64,000 bases of DNA from the NCBI GenBank assembly GCA_944472135.2, contig OX235264.1:92018319-92082318 (forward strand). The letters are read 5' to 3'. The stretch is from Trichobilharzia regenti (lineage: Eukaryota; Platyhelminthes; Trematoda; Strigeidida; Schistosomatidae). A program made the position numbers and the translations under genes. The notes below the pieces were generated by a model. That model was not told where the DNA came from. It saw nothing but the letters and a program-made list of their open reading frames with translations, and did not search any database. Shown piece by piece: positions 21,913 to 35,200 of this stretch. Positions within the stretch are counted from its first letter, which is position 1; every line of letters starts with the position of its first letter.

Positions 21913-22329
21913 GAATTACACTCTACCACAGTGCACAAGTTTATTCTTATGTTATTGATGTAATTCAATTCATCACAACAGATGATTGTCGAAGGCAGTG
22001 GCACAGTGTGCATATTATATGTTCCTAGTCATTTCAGTTAATGAAGTTAAACTACCTCATCGGTTGATTTTCCCTCTGGATTCGATATTATACTTTTAAA
22101 TACCTTATTCATTACCAAATCGCGTCAATTAACTTGAGCAATTGAACAGTAAGCCCACAATTGAGGGAAAAATGTATACGAGTTCAGCAATGTCACTCCT
22201 CATAATAAATCAAGGGCTTGACATATATGAAATGAAGGCGGATCTGACGCACTTTGAAGATACTTTTAAGCGACATTACTCCACAAGCCAGTCCTTGAGT
22301 GGCATCTCAATGCGAAATAATGAGCTGTG

Positions 22330-22500
22330 TTTCTGAGGGTGAATGAAGGAAACAGTGTGAAGAGGAGTGGAGAGCTTATGGGAAATCGTGGTGCCGACTG
22401 ACGAAGACTACAGAGAACAGAAAAACATGTAGATGTGTTGTTGAAGCCCTCTGTTCCACCACTCGGAACTCAAGCGGATAGTAATAATAATAGTAGTATA
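22330..22500 (+). mobile_element. RTE-like 3' tip
   Basis: GAAGAGGAGTGGAGAGC..., then GTTGTTGAAGCCCTCTGTTC and an AATAATAATAG tail match the 3' terminus of RTE copies. Upstream (21968-22329) I see nothing definite; a 64-codon frame at 22142-22336 is unexplained. Confidence 0.6.
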
Positions 22501-22589
22501 AAATAGATAATAGGTTTAGTAAAGTTGCAGGTCAAGATTAGGCATGAAAACAAAACAACTTAGGTTAGGATTATCTTGCAAATACATTT

Positions 22590-24395
22590 GTTCTCTCCTT
22601 TGTTCCTACCAAGTCTCTATCCGGGAAGAGATCTACGCTGATGATGAAAGCAATAAAAGATGATCAAGGGAACCTGATCACCAAAGGGCAGAAACAAATA
22701 AAACAATGGTCTGATCGCTTCAAAGGACTCTTGAATAGACCACCACCGGCAACTCGTCAAGAAATGCAAAACCACTAACTACACACACAGAACTGCCTGA
22801 CAGTGGACACCAATCCTCCAAGGAAATCAGAAATCTCGGGATGTAATCAAGCTACTGAAGTCCGGGAAGGCGGCAGGACCAGACAGTATCTCCCCGAAGC
22901 ACTGAAGACGGCCCTAGAGATTACGACAGATGTTCTCACTCAGTTACTGAAAAACGTTTGGAAAGAAGGAAAGGTGTCTATTGATTGGAAGTAGGTCTGC
23001 CTCATCAAACTGCCAAAGAAGAGCGACTTAAGCCTGTACAAGAACTGGTGTGAAACAATGCTCTTATCCACGCCAAGTAAAATACTAAGTCGCATCATCC
23101 TGGAGGGAATAAAGGATGCACTGGATGTAGAAGTTCACCCACAGGGACAAGCTGGATTCAGGAAAGGCAAATCATATACTGATCAAATTGCAACTCTACG
23201 CACTGTCATAACAGGACAAAGCATAAAATGGCAATCAAACCTCTACATCAACAGGTGCATTGACTTCGTAAAGGCCTTCGACAGACAGCGAAGACCAAGA
23301 AGTAATTTGGAAACTACTTCAACACTACAGCGTGCAGTGCCCAAGTCTTTATCAACCTCCTTCAACAGCTATATGACAGTAGCACGTGTCATGTCATCCA
23401 CAACTGGAAACTCAGCGAGGCTTTCAAAGTGAATACAGGAGTAAAACAAGCCTGTCTATTATCACTGATGATATTCTTAACTGTGATGGACTGGATTATG
23501 CTTCAGACTGTGGGGAGTGAGGAGTCAGGACTCTAGAAGATCTGGATCTCACAGATCATACATGTCTAGTGTTACACAAATTCGAAGACTTGCAAGCGAA
23601 AACCAACAAACTGATTGATGAGGAAACGAAAACAGGACTACTCCAGGTGGACATAGAGAAGACGAACGTAGCTGATAAAGATAACCAACGAACAATAACA
23701 ACAACAACCAGCACCAATCACCATCAAGGGTAGAGATTTAACAGAGGTTGTCTCCTTCACTTATCTAGGAAGCATCGTTTTAACCACAGGTGGAGCGGAC
23801 GAAGATGTCAAAATCAGTCAGAATCGGAAAGGCAACATACGCCTTCATCGACCTGAAACCAGTATGGCAATCTCCTGCACTCTGCCTCAGCAGCATAAGG
23901 AAAGAGATTCGCATTTTCAAAACCAATGTGAAATCGGTTCTTTTATGCAGGTCAGAAGCTTGCACTGAGTGTGTGTCACGAAAAGGATCTCCAACAGGTC
24001 ACTTCAGATTTTCATCAACAGCTGCCTTCGCTGACCTCAATCAATTGACCCGTCAGATAGAATAAGCAACAAGCAACTATGAGAACAAACCAACCAAAAG
24101 CCGATTGCTCAACAAATATGGGGAGATGGATGGGCCATACGCCAATGAGGAGGCCACTGAATGACATCGCATGCAGTGCCGGCCATTGGTTAAGTGGAAT
24201 CCAAACGGGAAGCGACGAGTTAGTCGTCGGTCTGAGCGACGGTGATATGGAGGAGATCGTGTGGGGAAGAGATGAGAGAGTTTGGTCAATTGCGGACTCA
24301 GCTGAAGAGGACGGCAGAAAACAGAACGAAGTGGTGATGTGTTGTTGAAGCCCTGTGATCCACTAAGAACGCAAAGAAATAATAGTAGTAATAAT
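22590..24395 (+). mobile_element. RTE-like (SR2-type) retrotransposon, broken
   Basis: Frame pieces in order: MKAIKDDQGNLITKGQKQI near 22643; KILSRIILEGIKDALD and QAGFRKGKSYTDQIATLR at 23058-23200; YINRCIDFVKAFDR at about 23245 (motif with FDxxKAFD-like Asp); CLLSLMIF near 23450; FTYLGSIVLTTGGADEDVK at 23755; then the 3' domain and the tail GTTGAAGCCCTGTGATCCAC. Several frameshifts and stops. It lacks the endonuclease, so it is a 5'-truncated dead copy. Confidence 0.85.
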
Positions 24396-24998
24396 TAAAG
24401 GAAACTAGCTGTATGGAATTCGCTCTAGGTACTTAAATTCAAAGAAGGAGAAATTTCTTCACGTCTACTCATGTCACATACACAAACACACACACACACA
24501 CAAACAGTTTGATAGAATTGATGTCAATATTCCTCGTCACTCATTCTTTCTCATATATGCATTTATCAGTCAACTTAAACAGGCACTAAATATTCATCTA
24601 AATTAGAGATTAAATCAAAGTTAATAGGGATCATGTTTCAAAATTCTATTTTCTCCCTCTTCTATTACTATTATTATTATTGCTAGTGAAATTAATATTT
24701 ATCCTGATTGAATTTCACATTAATCTACTGTCAGGCCTTTATTCCTTACATGAATCTGAGAAGAAACATGCCTACTCCCATTATCAATGTCAAACAGGTG
24801 TATCAGATGAAAATGCTTAGGCTACTCAGGGTCAAGACAAAATATCTGCGGAGTTTATTCCAATTTCCCTCATATGTATATATATATATATATTTAGGTG
24901 TATATGCTTCATTTCTTATTCCCCTTTCTGTGTGGAACAAAAACAAACCACTTCTCACTCTGTATAAAACACATAACCAAGCATAACTCCACTAACTA
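24396..24998. other. Region upstream of the arrestin start
   Basis: Holds short (CA)n (about 24480-24505) and (TA)n (about 24878-24894) tracts and no transposon frame. It should contain the arrestin 5' UTR and possibly its promoter or a trans-splice acceptor; I cannot point to a specific site. Confidence 0.35.
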
Positions 24999-25304
24999 AT
25001 GTCTACAAAACGAAGTGTTTATAAAAAGAATAGTCCAAATAATAAAATTGTTGTCTATTTAGTTCAACGAGATATATTCGATGATTTACAAAGTGTAGAT
25101 CCTATCGAAGGTGTTGTTACAATTGATAAGAATAGTTTGAAAAACGCAAAAGTATTTGCACGTATCCGGTGTACATTTCGTTATGGTGAACAACAGCTGG
25201 ATGAAGTTTTATCGGGTGTTACATTTTATAAAGAATTTTTTATACAAACTATACAAATATATCCAATGGAAAATAATTTATCGAATGTATTCAGTGATGT
25301 TCAA
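24999..25304 (+). CDS. Arrestin exon 1 (start codon, N-domain)
   Basis: ATG at 24999 gives MSTKRSVYKKNSPNNKIVVY, aligning well with the start of animal arrestins, so I accept this start. The exon covers the first beta strands and the finger-loop region and ends SDVQ at a GTGAGT donor (25305). 102 codons, phase 0. Confidence 0.93.
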
Positions 25305-28300
25305 GTGAGTAGTGCTCTGTATTTCCTTTTTTTGACGTTTTGTTTAACTATTCTATTTGATGTTCAATATTCAATGATGAAATTGTTATTGTTAAGCGAT
25401 TACTATTCCATGCGTCTTGTCCTAGTCCAATTGCCAACAACCATCTAATATAAACACTTCTGACATCACCTTGATGGTGAACCATCTAGTGGCATGGCAG
25501 CCACACTGTAAACCCCGGGCTGTTAGAATCCAGTGTGAACCAAAGAAAGGACTACATGCTAAACACTAGTAATAAGGGTTTTTTTGTATTTCCCAATGAA
25601 TAAATGAAAAAAAACGAAACGATATTGCTGTTTTTACTGACATTTCGCTATTTAATGCTGCTAACAGCTTCATCAAAGCCCTGATATTAAACCAGAATTT
25701 ACAAAATCTCCTCAGATTGTACACGACAACTTAATCATTATTCCTCAGCATGGGGGCAATTTTGCGTTGTTGTCAAGTTGGCCAATTGGTAATGATAACA
25801 TAACCAGGTGCGTCGGTGGCACAGTGGTTAGGATTCTGGCCGATCATGGACATGGGCCGAGGTTCAATCCCCTGTCGACGCACACCTGATTTCAATGGCC
25901 GGCCAGCGAAATTTGGGCTACTGATATCACAAACTGAAAATTCCATACTTGTACCAAAAACTACGGTGGGGAATCAAGCTGTAATAAGAAAAAATACATC
26001 ACGTTTTTCAGATAATCTCCGTCTTCTAATAACGCTATCCAAATTTTTAAAAGGGACTAATTGTTTTAAATTTATTTAGATAACCAATGAAAACTGCCAA
26101 AGCTTACCGGACAGCTATTTCGCTCTATTTCGGAGCTCACCGGCAGTAAGCACTCACCACGATTCAAATCCAGGACGTTCCAGTCAAAAGACAAGCTTGT
26201 AGACCATTGACTGAGGGCTACGCCAAAATTGGGAACTGTCAGAAATTAGAAATCATGGGCTGGTCATTGAGCCGAGTTCCAGTGGTTCAACGGTCGACCT
26301 TGTAACCGGCAGGTGTTGGGTTCGAACCCCTGTAGCGGATGCCTACTGCCGAAGAGTCATAAATTAGGACGAAACAACCGTCCAATACTCCCTGGTCCTC
26401 TAAATGATATCAATCCGTGGTCAAACTTGAAATTATTATTTATTTTTGGCATTAGACGCAATAATCTCGATTCACTAAAATGTAAGAAATAACTTTAGAA
26501 ATAATAATAATAACTTGCCTTATTCCAAAAACAGTACTGATGATACATCAAAGAATTTTCAGCATTCAGTACAATATTGCAGAGTTAAGTAAAGGAGATT
26601 CATATATACCAACATCATTGATAAATACTAGGTCCAGTGTTTTACCAAGATGGGTAGCAAAGTTAACAATATTGTTATGACCAAGTGACATAAGGAAGGA
26701 GTGATCGCATGAATTAAAATCGCCGGTCACTATTGATAAAGAGTTCACGAAGCAAGCTGCAGCAAAAGCAGTGAATTCATCTGCGAACATAGATAAATCT
26801 GATATGATACAACCAGGAGAGACATAAACATTAGAAATATAAATGAATTTGTACTTTGACAGGTGTTTCGGGCGACATCACACAGTGATGCAATCAATGT
26901 AGTCATTCGAGAATTTGAAACAAACTTTGTTAGAAATGGACCATTTTGAGTGAATAAAAGTTGCAACACCTCCGCCACATTTTTTCTTGGAATATATATA
27001 TTCCTGAAAGTTATATCATTATTACGCTTAATTTCGGTGTATATTGTATCCTACTTATTTGTTAGGACAACAGAATTCGCCTCACTATTCACTTCTAGAT
27101 AGATGATTACTCTTTAAACAGCTGAGCGAAATCCCCATTACCTCCAAAATCTTTAATTCGATTTCATAACAAAGATACTCAACTCTCACAGTAGAGATTA
27201 TGCAACACTTCAAGATTACATAGTCATTCTTGACCCACTGTAGTCACTGGCTGTCATCTTCATTAGTGGTTACTTGTTTGCATTCATGAATCAACATTTT
27301 ACAGCTTTCAAGTATTGGTTTTGTGGGATTTTTTTATTTGATTGCATGGAGGATTTCATCATGAGCTGACATTAGTTAGAGAACCATTGGAAAACCAGCT
27401 GGGAGTACTGGACAGCTGTTTCGTCCTAGTTTGGGACTCTTCATCAGTACACACCCACCGAGGTTCAAACCCAGGACCTTCCGGTTACAAGGCGAGCTCG
27501 TAGATCATTGAGCCACTGGGACCCGATCCAATGGTCCTTGAATTCTAACTTCTGCCAATTCACAACATAGCGCGACCCCTAGCCAATGTCTTCGGCGAGT
27601 ATTTGTCCTCACACTCGACCCGCTGCACCCTACTGGTGCAGTCCAATAGTACTCTAACTAATGTCAGCTCATGATGAAATCCTGAAAACATTTCAGTTAA
27701 CTTGTATTCTCTGAGCGTGTTGATATAATTACAAAGTTTTCGGTGTCCTCATGGACAACATCTTCAGTAAAGGTTTTAGTATGAAATGAACTGATTTGAA
27801 TTCGTACGGAAATCTGTGCTGAAGATGTCTAGACGGAAAATGATGCTTCTCTCAGTTAAACGAAACAGTTAAGAGAACACAATAAAGTCCAAAACCAATG
27901 CATCTGGGCTACAAATCTTCTCCGTTAGGCGTAAATTCACTCAGAATATCAAAAATAGTCATTTGCAGAATAAAATTCATGGTGAAACTAATAATGACAA
28001 AGTAAAGTATAATTACATTTCAATAGTTTACACAAAATGATAAGTTTTTTTATTGGTAATATTTCAAGTAAAATTACTGCCTTTGTAAAAAAAAATTATA
28101 TTTGTAAAATCTCAGCGATATTGAAATGAATAATTCCAATGTTTCCAGCGTTCGGCAATCTGGTCAGAACTTTTTCAGGGAAATTAATCGAAATTAATAT
28201 AACAGAGGTTTATCAATAAAAGGAACGTCTCTTGTTTTTAAAAACTGCGTCGGTGGTACGGTGGTTAGGACTCTCGCCGACCATGTATATGGTCCGGGGT

Positions 28301-29216
28301 TCGAGCCCATGCCGACGCATATCTGATATCTATGGTCGGCCAGCGAAATTTGGGCTACTGATATCCACAATAAAAATTCCATACCTATACCAAAAATACG
28401 ATGTGGAATCAATCTGTAATCAAAAATAAAAAGTAAAATGAAAAAATAAAACTTTAGATAAAGGAATAAGAAGACGTAATTTGTCTGATTTGTGTGTGTA
28501 ATGTATTTGCACAACACATTTCGAACAATCTGGTCACACACTAACATGTCATAGGAGTATATATGAAATTAATAAATCAAACAAAATCCCTACAAAAACC
28601 AATACTTGAAAAGAGGTAAGATGTGAGAAAATAGACTTAGGTCAAGTTAAAAGGACATATTCATGGTCAAAATAACAATGAAGACCACTAAACCAAATAG
28701 CAGAGGTAATAGTACAACTGCTATGGTATCAAAACAAAATTTACCAAAGAAGGTTCAATATTTATTTTATTTTTTTTATTTCTTATTTTATTTTTGATTG
28801 CAGCTTGATTCCACACTGCATTTTTGGTGCAAGTATGGAAATTTCAGCGTGGATATCTGTAGCCCAAATTTTTCAGGCCAACTAAGATATCAGGTGTGCG
28901 TCGGCGAGGGCTCGAACCCCGGACCATGTGCATGGTCGGCGAGAGTCCTAACCACTGTGCCACCGACGCAGATAATATGATGAGTTTGTCCAATCATGAG
29001 TCATAAAACAAGTATTAACAAGTATGATAAACAAAATTGTACGAGTTGTGATCAAAATTTGACCTCAGGCTTACAAATATTGATCTATCTTTGTTAAACA
29101 CTTTAAACACAGTGTGTATGTGTGTGTGTGTGTGCGGGTAAACAGTTGTAAAACAATTTCTTAACGTCTCGATAAGAAGATATAGACAGTCGGGAACTTT
29201 GACCAAGTATTATTAG

Positions 29217-29285
<69 letters not shown>

Positions 29286-32200
29286 CACCTCTGTCATGTT
29301 AACTTCGATTAATTTCCCTGAAGAAGTTCGGACCAGATTGCCGAACGAAACGTTGGAATTACTCAATTCAATGTCGCTGAGATTTTACAAATATAATTTT
29401 TTACAAATGTCTACTTCTCACTCGGCGCCCAAATATTTTAGAACTATTCTGTCAAACCTTGTCTACAGTTCATTTTAAAATTACTGCCCATGATCACACC
29501 AACAGTTGGAATTATTTTGTTTTTTAATACACACATTTATGATTTGTACGCATATATATAGTTCACGTTTTGTTCATTCATGTTTTTGTATTCAGAATTA
29601 TATTCGAAGTTGTTTACACTTTTGCTCCTGAGTCACCCTTGTTACATGTATCCAGTGTGACTTTAATGAATACAGATTCTGTTATAGGTCTCTCTTTCCA
29701 TTTGTTCATGTCTGTTTTTAGAATACACACATTGTTCACATCGATATTGTGGTTTTTGTCCCATGCATGTTCAGCTATCGATGAATTTTTTCTAAATTCT
29801 TGTAACCTTGTACTCCTGTTGGCTGACCTTTAGTTAGGCGTTTACGTTCATTCACGCTTATTTTGTATGATCTGGACGTTTGCCCCACATATTTAGTTGG
29901 ACAGTCAACACAAGATATTTTATAAATCAGATTGTTTTCATCCATCATTTTTATGGGATCTTACAGTTGATTTATTTTCTTTTTGATTAGATTCGTCGGT
30001 TTAAACGTTGTTTGAATACCAATATTTCTGAGGTTTCTTCGAATTGCCTGGCCTCTGATGTACCATTTTTATATGGTATTGTGACTGTTTTTTTGCATTC
30101 TTCCATCTTGTCCTTCTCAGGGTTTACCCTCTTTTTCCTCTTTTTTTTATATTATATCTGACAAATTCTTTTGGGTAGTTGCTGTTGAGTAGTATTTTGA
30201 ATAGGACGTTTATTTCTTTACTCTGGTCCTCTGGTGTTGTTGTAAGTCTACGTATTCTCTCTGCAAGACCTTGTATTAATTCTCGTTTAACCGTGAGGGG
30301 ATGAGCTGAGTGACAATGGAGGATTCTTCCAGAGAGAGACTTATAACAGAATCTATATTCATTAAAGTCACCCCGGATATATGTAACAAGGGCGACTCAG
30401 CAGCACAACTGTCAACAACTTGGAATATAATTCTGAATACAAAAACATGAATGGACAAAACGTGAACTATATATATGCGCACAAATCATAAATGTGTGAG
30501 TTGATCACGGATTGATATCAGTTAGAGAAGCATTGAAAACCAAAGAGTACTGGACAGCTACTGTTTCATCCTAGTTTGGAAATCATCGGCAGTACACATC
30601 CACCACAGGGGTTTGAACCCAGGGCATTCCGGTTACAAGGTAAGTAGGCTTGTATACTATCCAGCCAATGGGAAGCCATTCAATGGCCAACACATGAATT
30701 CTAACTGCTAAAAATTCGTGATTTAGCGCGACATCAAGCATTGTCGTTCTTAGAAGTTAGAATTCAATTGGGTGCGTACTGCCGATGATTCCCAAACTAG
30801 GATGAAACAGCAGCTGTCTGGCAGTACTCCCTGGTTTTCAATGCTTCTCTAACTGATATCAATCTGTGATCAACTCGTAAAAGCATATCTAACCCTTACA
30901 AACCAAACTATAGGAAAATAAATGTGTGAATTAAAAAAGAAAACCATTCCAACAGTGGTGTGAACATGGGCAGTAATTTTGTTCGAAATATTACCAATAA
31001 AAAAAACTTATCATTGTGTGTAAACTATTGAAATATAATTATACTTTACTTGATCTATTCTACAATGCTCAGACTTCTTGCTGACATTAAAAATGATAAA
31101 ATAAATAAGAAAAAATACGAGGAATCTATAGTAGTTTTACCATTTTAAAGGGGGGGGGGACATCTGAGACACTCACTACGTAAGATTCTCAATAAAGCAG
31201 GAACTAGAGTGGTATTCAAACCTACAAACTCACTCAGGTAGAAAAAGGCTTTGTAGGCCAAAAAACCCTTTCGGTTGACCCAACAGTACAGAATAATATA
31301 ATTTACAAAATACCTTGCAATGACTGTGAGTGCGGTCTACCACACAGGATCTACTAGTAGATCCTGATCAGAACATAAGAATTTAGTGATTAAGGTTAGA
31401 ATGATGGATCCCACGAAGTTAAGTAATTTAGAAAAAACTCAGCACTAGATTGCCCTGCATGTATTAACACACAACCACACAATAGAGTGAGTGGGACAGA
31501 GTCCAAATTCTAAAAAGTAATCTAGGTAGGTGGGGGGAGAGAGATTGACTACTGAATCCTGACTGGTTCATCGAGTCTACACACAACACAAGACATGGCA
31601 ACAGAAATGACTCAATGCAAACACCAGTGGCATGGACGAAATGATTACCACCAATCAGTCAAATCAGAGGGGGATAATAGATAATCCTAAAATTCTATTT
31701 CAATTCACGTACATCTAATGAGTTACTTACTTTGACTATAAAAACACTCGTCTTATTTCCCATCTGATTGTATTTGACTGATAACACCAATATTGTTATG
31801 ATTATTGAATGTACTTTATCAAATCAATTTTACTCATGTATATAAATGAAGCGAAGAGTGAGTGACTTAATATGATTATGAGCAGTAATAATTTGTGCTC
31901 TAAACGTGGTCATCAGTTAATACTACTGGATAACAACATAGTGTGATTTTATCAAATTAGAATTTTATCCATAATGGAGTTATACTCTCTGCCAGCACAG
32001 TACCCAAGTTTTATGCTTATATCAACAATAAATTGTGACCCTGAATCATTTAAGAGAGAGAATTATTGAAATGTAAACTTTTCAACGAGAAATGAGTAGA
32101 TAGTCTTCTCCAATGTGTTCCTGATGTTAAGTCTTCCAAAATGACGTCTTCTGCTCACTTCGCCAATATACACAGATATAATTTAAAAATCTTCATCAAG

Positions 32201-35200
32201 ATAATATTAGAACAGGATTTAAGCAAGTGAATACGTATTTTTGGAAAAAAAAATTTTTATCAGACTTACTACACCTACATAAGAACCTACTTAAGACCAG
32301 TAGGGTACAGCACGTCGGGTGTGAGGACAAATACTCGCCGAAGACATTGGCTAGGGATCGCTTCACAGTATGCACCCAATGGTTCTCTAATCGATACCAG
32401 CTGGTGATGAAGTCCTATAAGCAATGCATCAAGCCCCTGCAAAGCAATACTTGAAAAATCAGAATGCTTATTATACGGTAATGGATATCAAGAAAAGATT
32501 TTTAAAGTCTCCATGATGGGGAAAAATAGAGAGAAATGTTAGCAAACGACGCAGAAGAAACTTTATACACATGTATGTATATATATATATTTATGACCGC
32601 ATACATTCAAAGGAGACACAACCGCTGAATTACTGGCATAGAAACTCGGGAAAATAACACGTAAAACATTCCCCTCTAAAACCCTATGTTAAAAACTCAC
32701 CACTCGCTCTATAATTCCAATGCAGGTGGCCACCTCAGTGTGCAACTATAAATGTAAGTAATATTGTGCACATAGTTACATAGGTAGAACAACTCAGCAA
32801 GCCTACTGTCTCCTTCCGGAGCATTGTCCAGTGTGGTTAGTTAAAGGAGTCATAAAGTCAATCAGCAGTTCCATATTATCGACACACCTTTTAGCCACAG
32901 ACCACAAGAATAAAACTTGTGCACTGTGGTAGAGTATAGAGTTCCATTATAGGTAAAAATCTGTCTTTGTATAGTCTCATAGTGTTATGCAGTAATGTTT
33001 ACTGATGACGTTTCGAGCACAATTTATTGCTCATAAACCTTGATATTCCCTAATTTTCAAGAGTTGTTTCGTAAGGATAAGATTTATTTTTACGAGTTTG
33101 ACGACGAATTGATATCAGTTAGAAAACAATTGAAAACCAGGGAGTACTGCCAGACAGCTGTTTCATCCTAGTTTGGGAATCATCGGCAATACGCAACCAC
33201 CACAGGGGTTCGAACCCAGGGCATTCCGGTTACAAGGTAAGCAGGCTCGTATACTATCCAGCCAATGGGACCCGATTCAATGGCCAACGCATGAATTCTA
33301 ACTTCTACCGATTTGTGATTTAGCACGACCGCCAACCAATGTCGTCGGTGGGACATACATCCTCACACTTGACTGGATGGACCTCACTGTTGACGACATC
33401 TCACTACAGCTACAGGAAACTCCATCCTGTAACAGCTCACTAGCGAGTATCAGATTACTTTACTACTTTTATCTTTCACTTTTGTCGGATCTTTTAGTTG
33501 ATTATTTTATCCCTAATTCGATTCGTTGGTTTGAATGTGGTGTGAATCCTAAAAGTTTCAAGATTTCTTCGAATTTGCAATTGATAGTGTTCTCTGAGCT
33601 CCTTGGTTTAATTGCGGAGCTTTCATCGTCTTCCTGGACGACATCTTCAGCGCAGTATTTAGGATAAAGTGACATGATTTAAATTTCTTCATGAGTCTCC
33701 CGGTAACCATCTTTAGATATTTATTGACTGTTTTCTATTGATTGGGATTTTAAACTTAATAAACACGTTAATATAGATGAAATATACCAACTAATAAGAA
33801 GTAAATCAGGTGATCAGAAAGTTTAAAATCCCAATCAATAGAAAACAGTCAATAAATATCTAAAGATGGTTACCGGGAGACTCATGAAGAAATTTAAATC
33901 ATGTCACTTTATCCTAAATACTGCGCTGAAGATGTCGTCCAGAAAGACGATGAAAGCTCCGCAATTAAACCAAGGAGCTCAGAGAACACTATCAATTGCA
34001 AATCATCCACCTGAGTTACAAATCTTTTCTATTATTTCTTCGAATTGCCTCTGACGTACCATTTTTGTATTGTATTTTGATTGACATTGTTTACCGTCCT
34101 CCTGTTTGTCATTCTCTGGTTTTACACTCTTTTTTCTAATCACCGAAAACAGCCGTTGAGTCATAAAAAAAAATAAAAGAAAAATTGAGAGAAGAAAATT
34201 TTCTTTATCGACTAAATCATCTTCAGAGGCTGTACAGTATTTATATTTACCAAAAACGTATAGTAGTATATTATTGAGTAATAGAGGGTGATATGGCTGA
34301 TATAATTGCTCAGAAGTGGTTTTAGAGGTGAAAAATAAAAGTTGTAAATTACGTGGTACTCAACAGTACTGAGAATAAGAGTAGTTGAGCGTCAATTTAA
34401 CAAGTATGAAGAGGCTGTAAAAATGTACAAAAGGAACATATGAGAGTGACAATGGTGAATTAATTATTAAAGCAGAAGCAAACTAAAAGTAAAATTAAAA
34501 AAGAAAATATTTTTTACAGGAAACAACTAGTGAAGAGGTTAAGACGAAGGTAGTATAAGAGACTGGAAAAACGTTTTATGTATACAGAGTTCGGGGTTGT
34601 ATTGATGAATAACCAGAGCCTCCACCATTCACAAAAGATGAAACCTGATGCCCTTCGCACCATTTCGCCTCCCCTTGTAGATGATCTTGAAAGACGACTC
34701 TAGTGGAGGAGCTATGTGGCTTGAGTTCACCAAGTGCTCGAAAATTGAGCTAGAAATTGTCTTGCATTGCCTTTTTGATAACAATGCCTGATAATGTTCA
34801 GAAATGCATTTGGAAAGTGTGCGCTTTATGCGACCGATATAACCAGCTCCATACGAGCAAAATTTTTTTATATTTTTTTTTGCTTCTAAAACCATTTCTG
34901 AGTAATTGAATCACAATTATGTCACCCCCTATTACTCAGTAATCGACTCCTATACATTTTTGGTAAATATAAATACGGGTGCAGCTGGTCGGGTGTGAGG
35001 ACAAATACTCGCCGAAGACATTGGCTAGGGGTCGCGCCATGTCATAAATTGGCAGAAGTTAGAATTCATGGACCATTGAATCGGGTCCCAGTGGCTTAAC
35101 GGTATACGAGCTCGCCTTGTAACCAGAAGGTCCTGGGTTTGAACCTCGGTGGGTGTGTACTGATGAAGAGTCCCAAACTAGGACGAAACAGCTGTCTAGT

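Larger units (their letters stand above)
18843..21953 (-). mobile_element. Penelope-like retroelement P1, near-intact, with inverted arm
   Basis: The unit is bounded by a 14-bp target-site duplication, ATTGATGTAATTCA, at 18829-18842 and 21954-21967. It consists of an ORF (18968-21439, minus) with its 3' region (18843-18967), and at the other end a plus-strand copy of its own last half kilobase (about 21416-21912). The two arms differ by only a few bases, giving 2 amino-acid differences in about 118 residues, so the insertion looks young. Such inverted pseudo-LTR arrangements are known for PLEs. The protein architecture matches schistosome PLEs of the Cercyon/Perere-10 kind, named from memory. 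Confidence 0.9.

Noticed and set aside
26505..27115. Host AP endonuclease or DNase gene
   Set aside because: The GDFN and LDLVF.N motifs with a CR1 3' tip next to them identify a retrotransposon fragment.
29570..29833. 87-codon hydrophobic plus-strand frame
   Set aside because: Antisense to a PLE endonuclease fragment.
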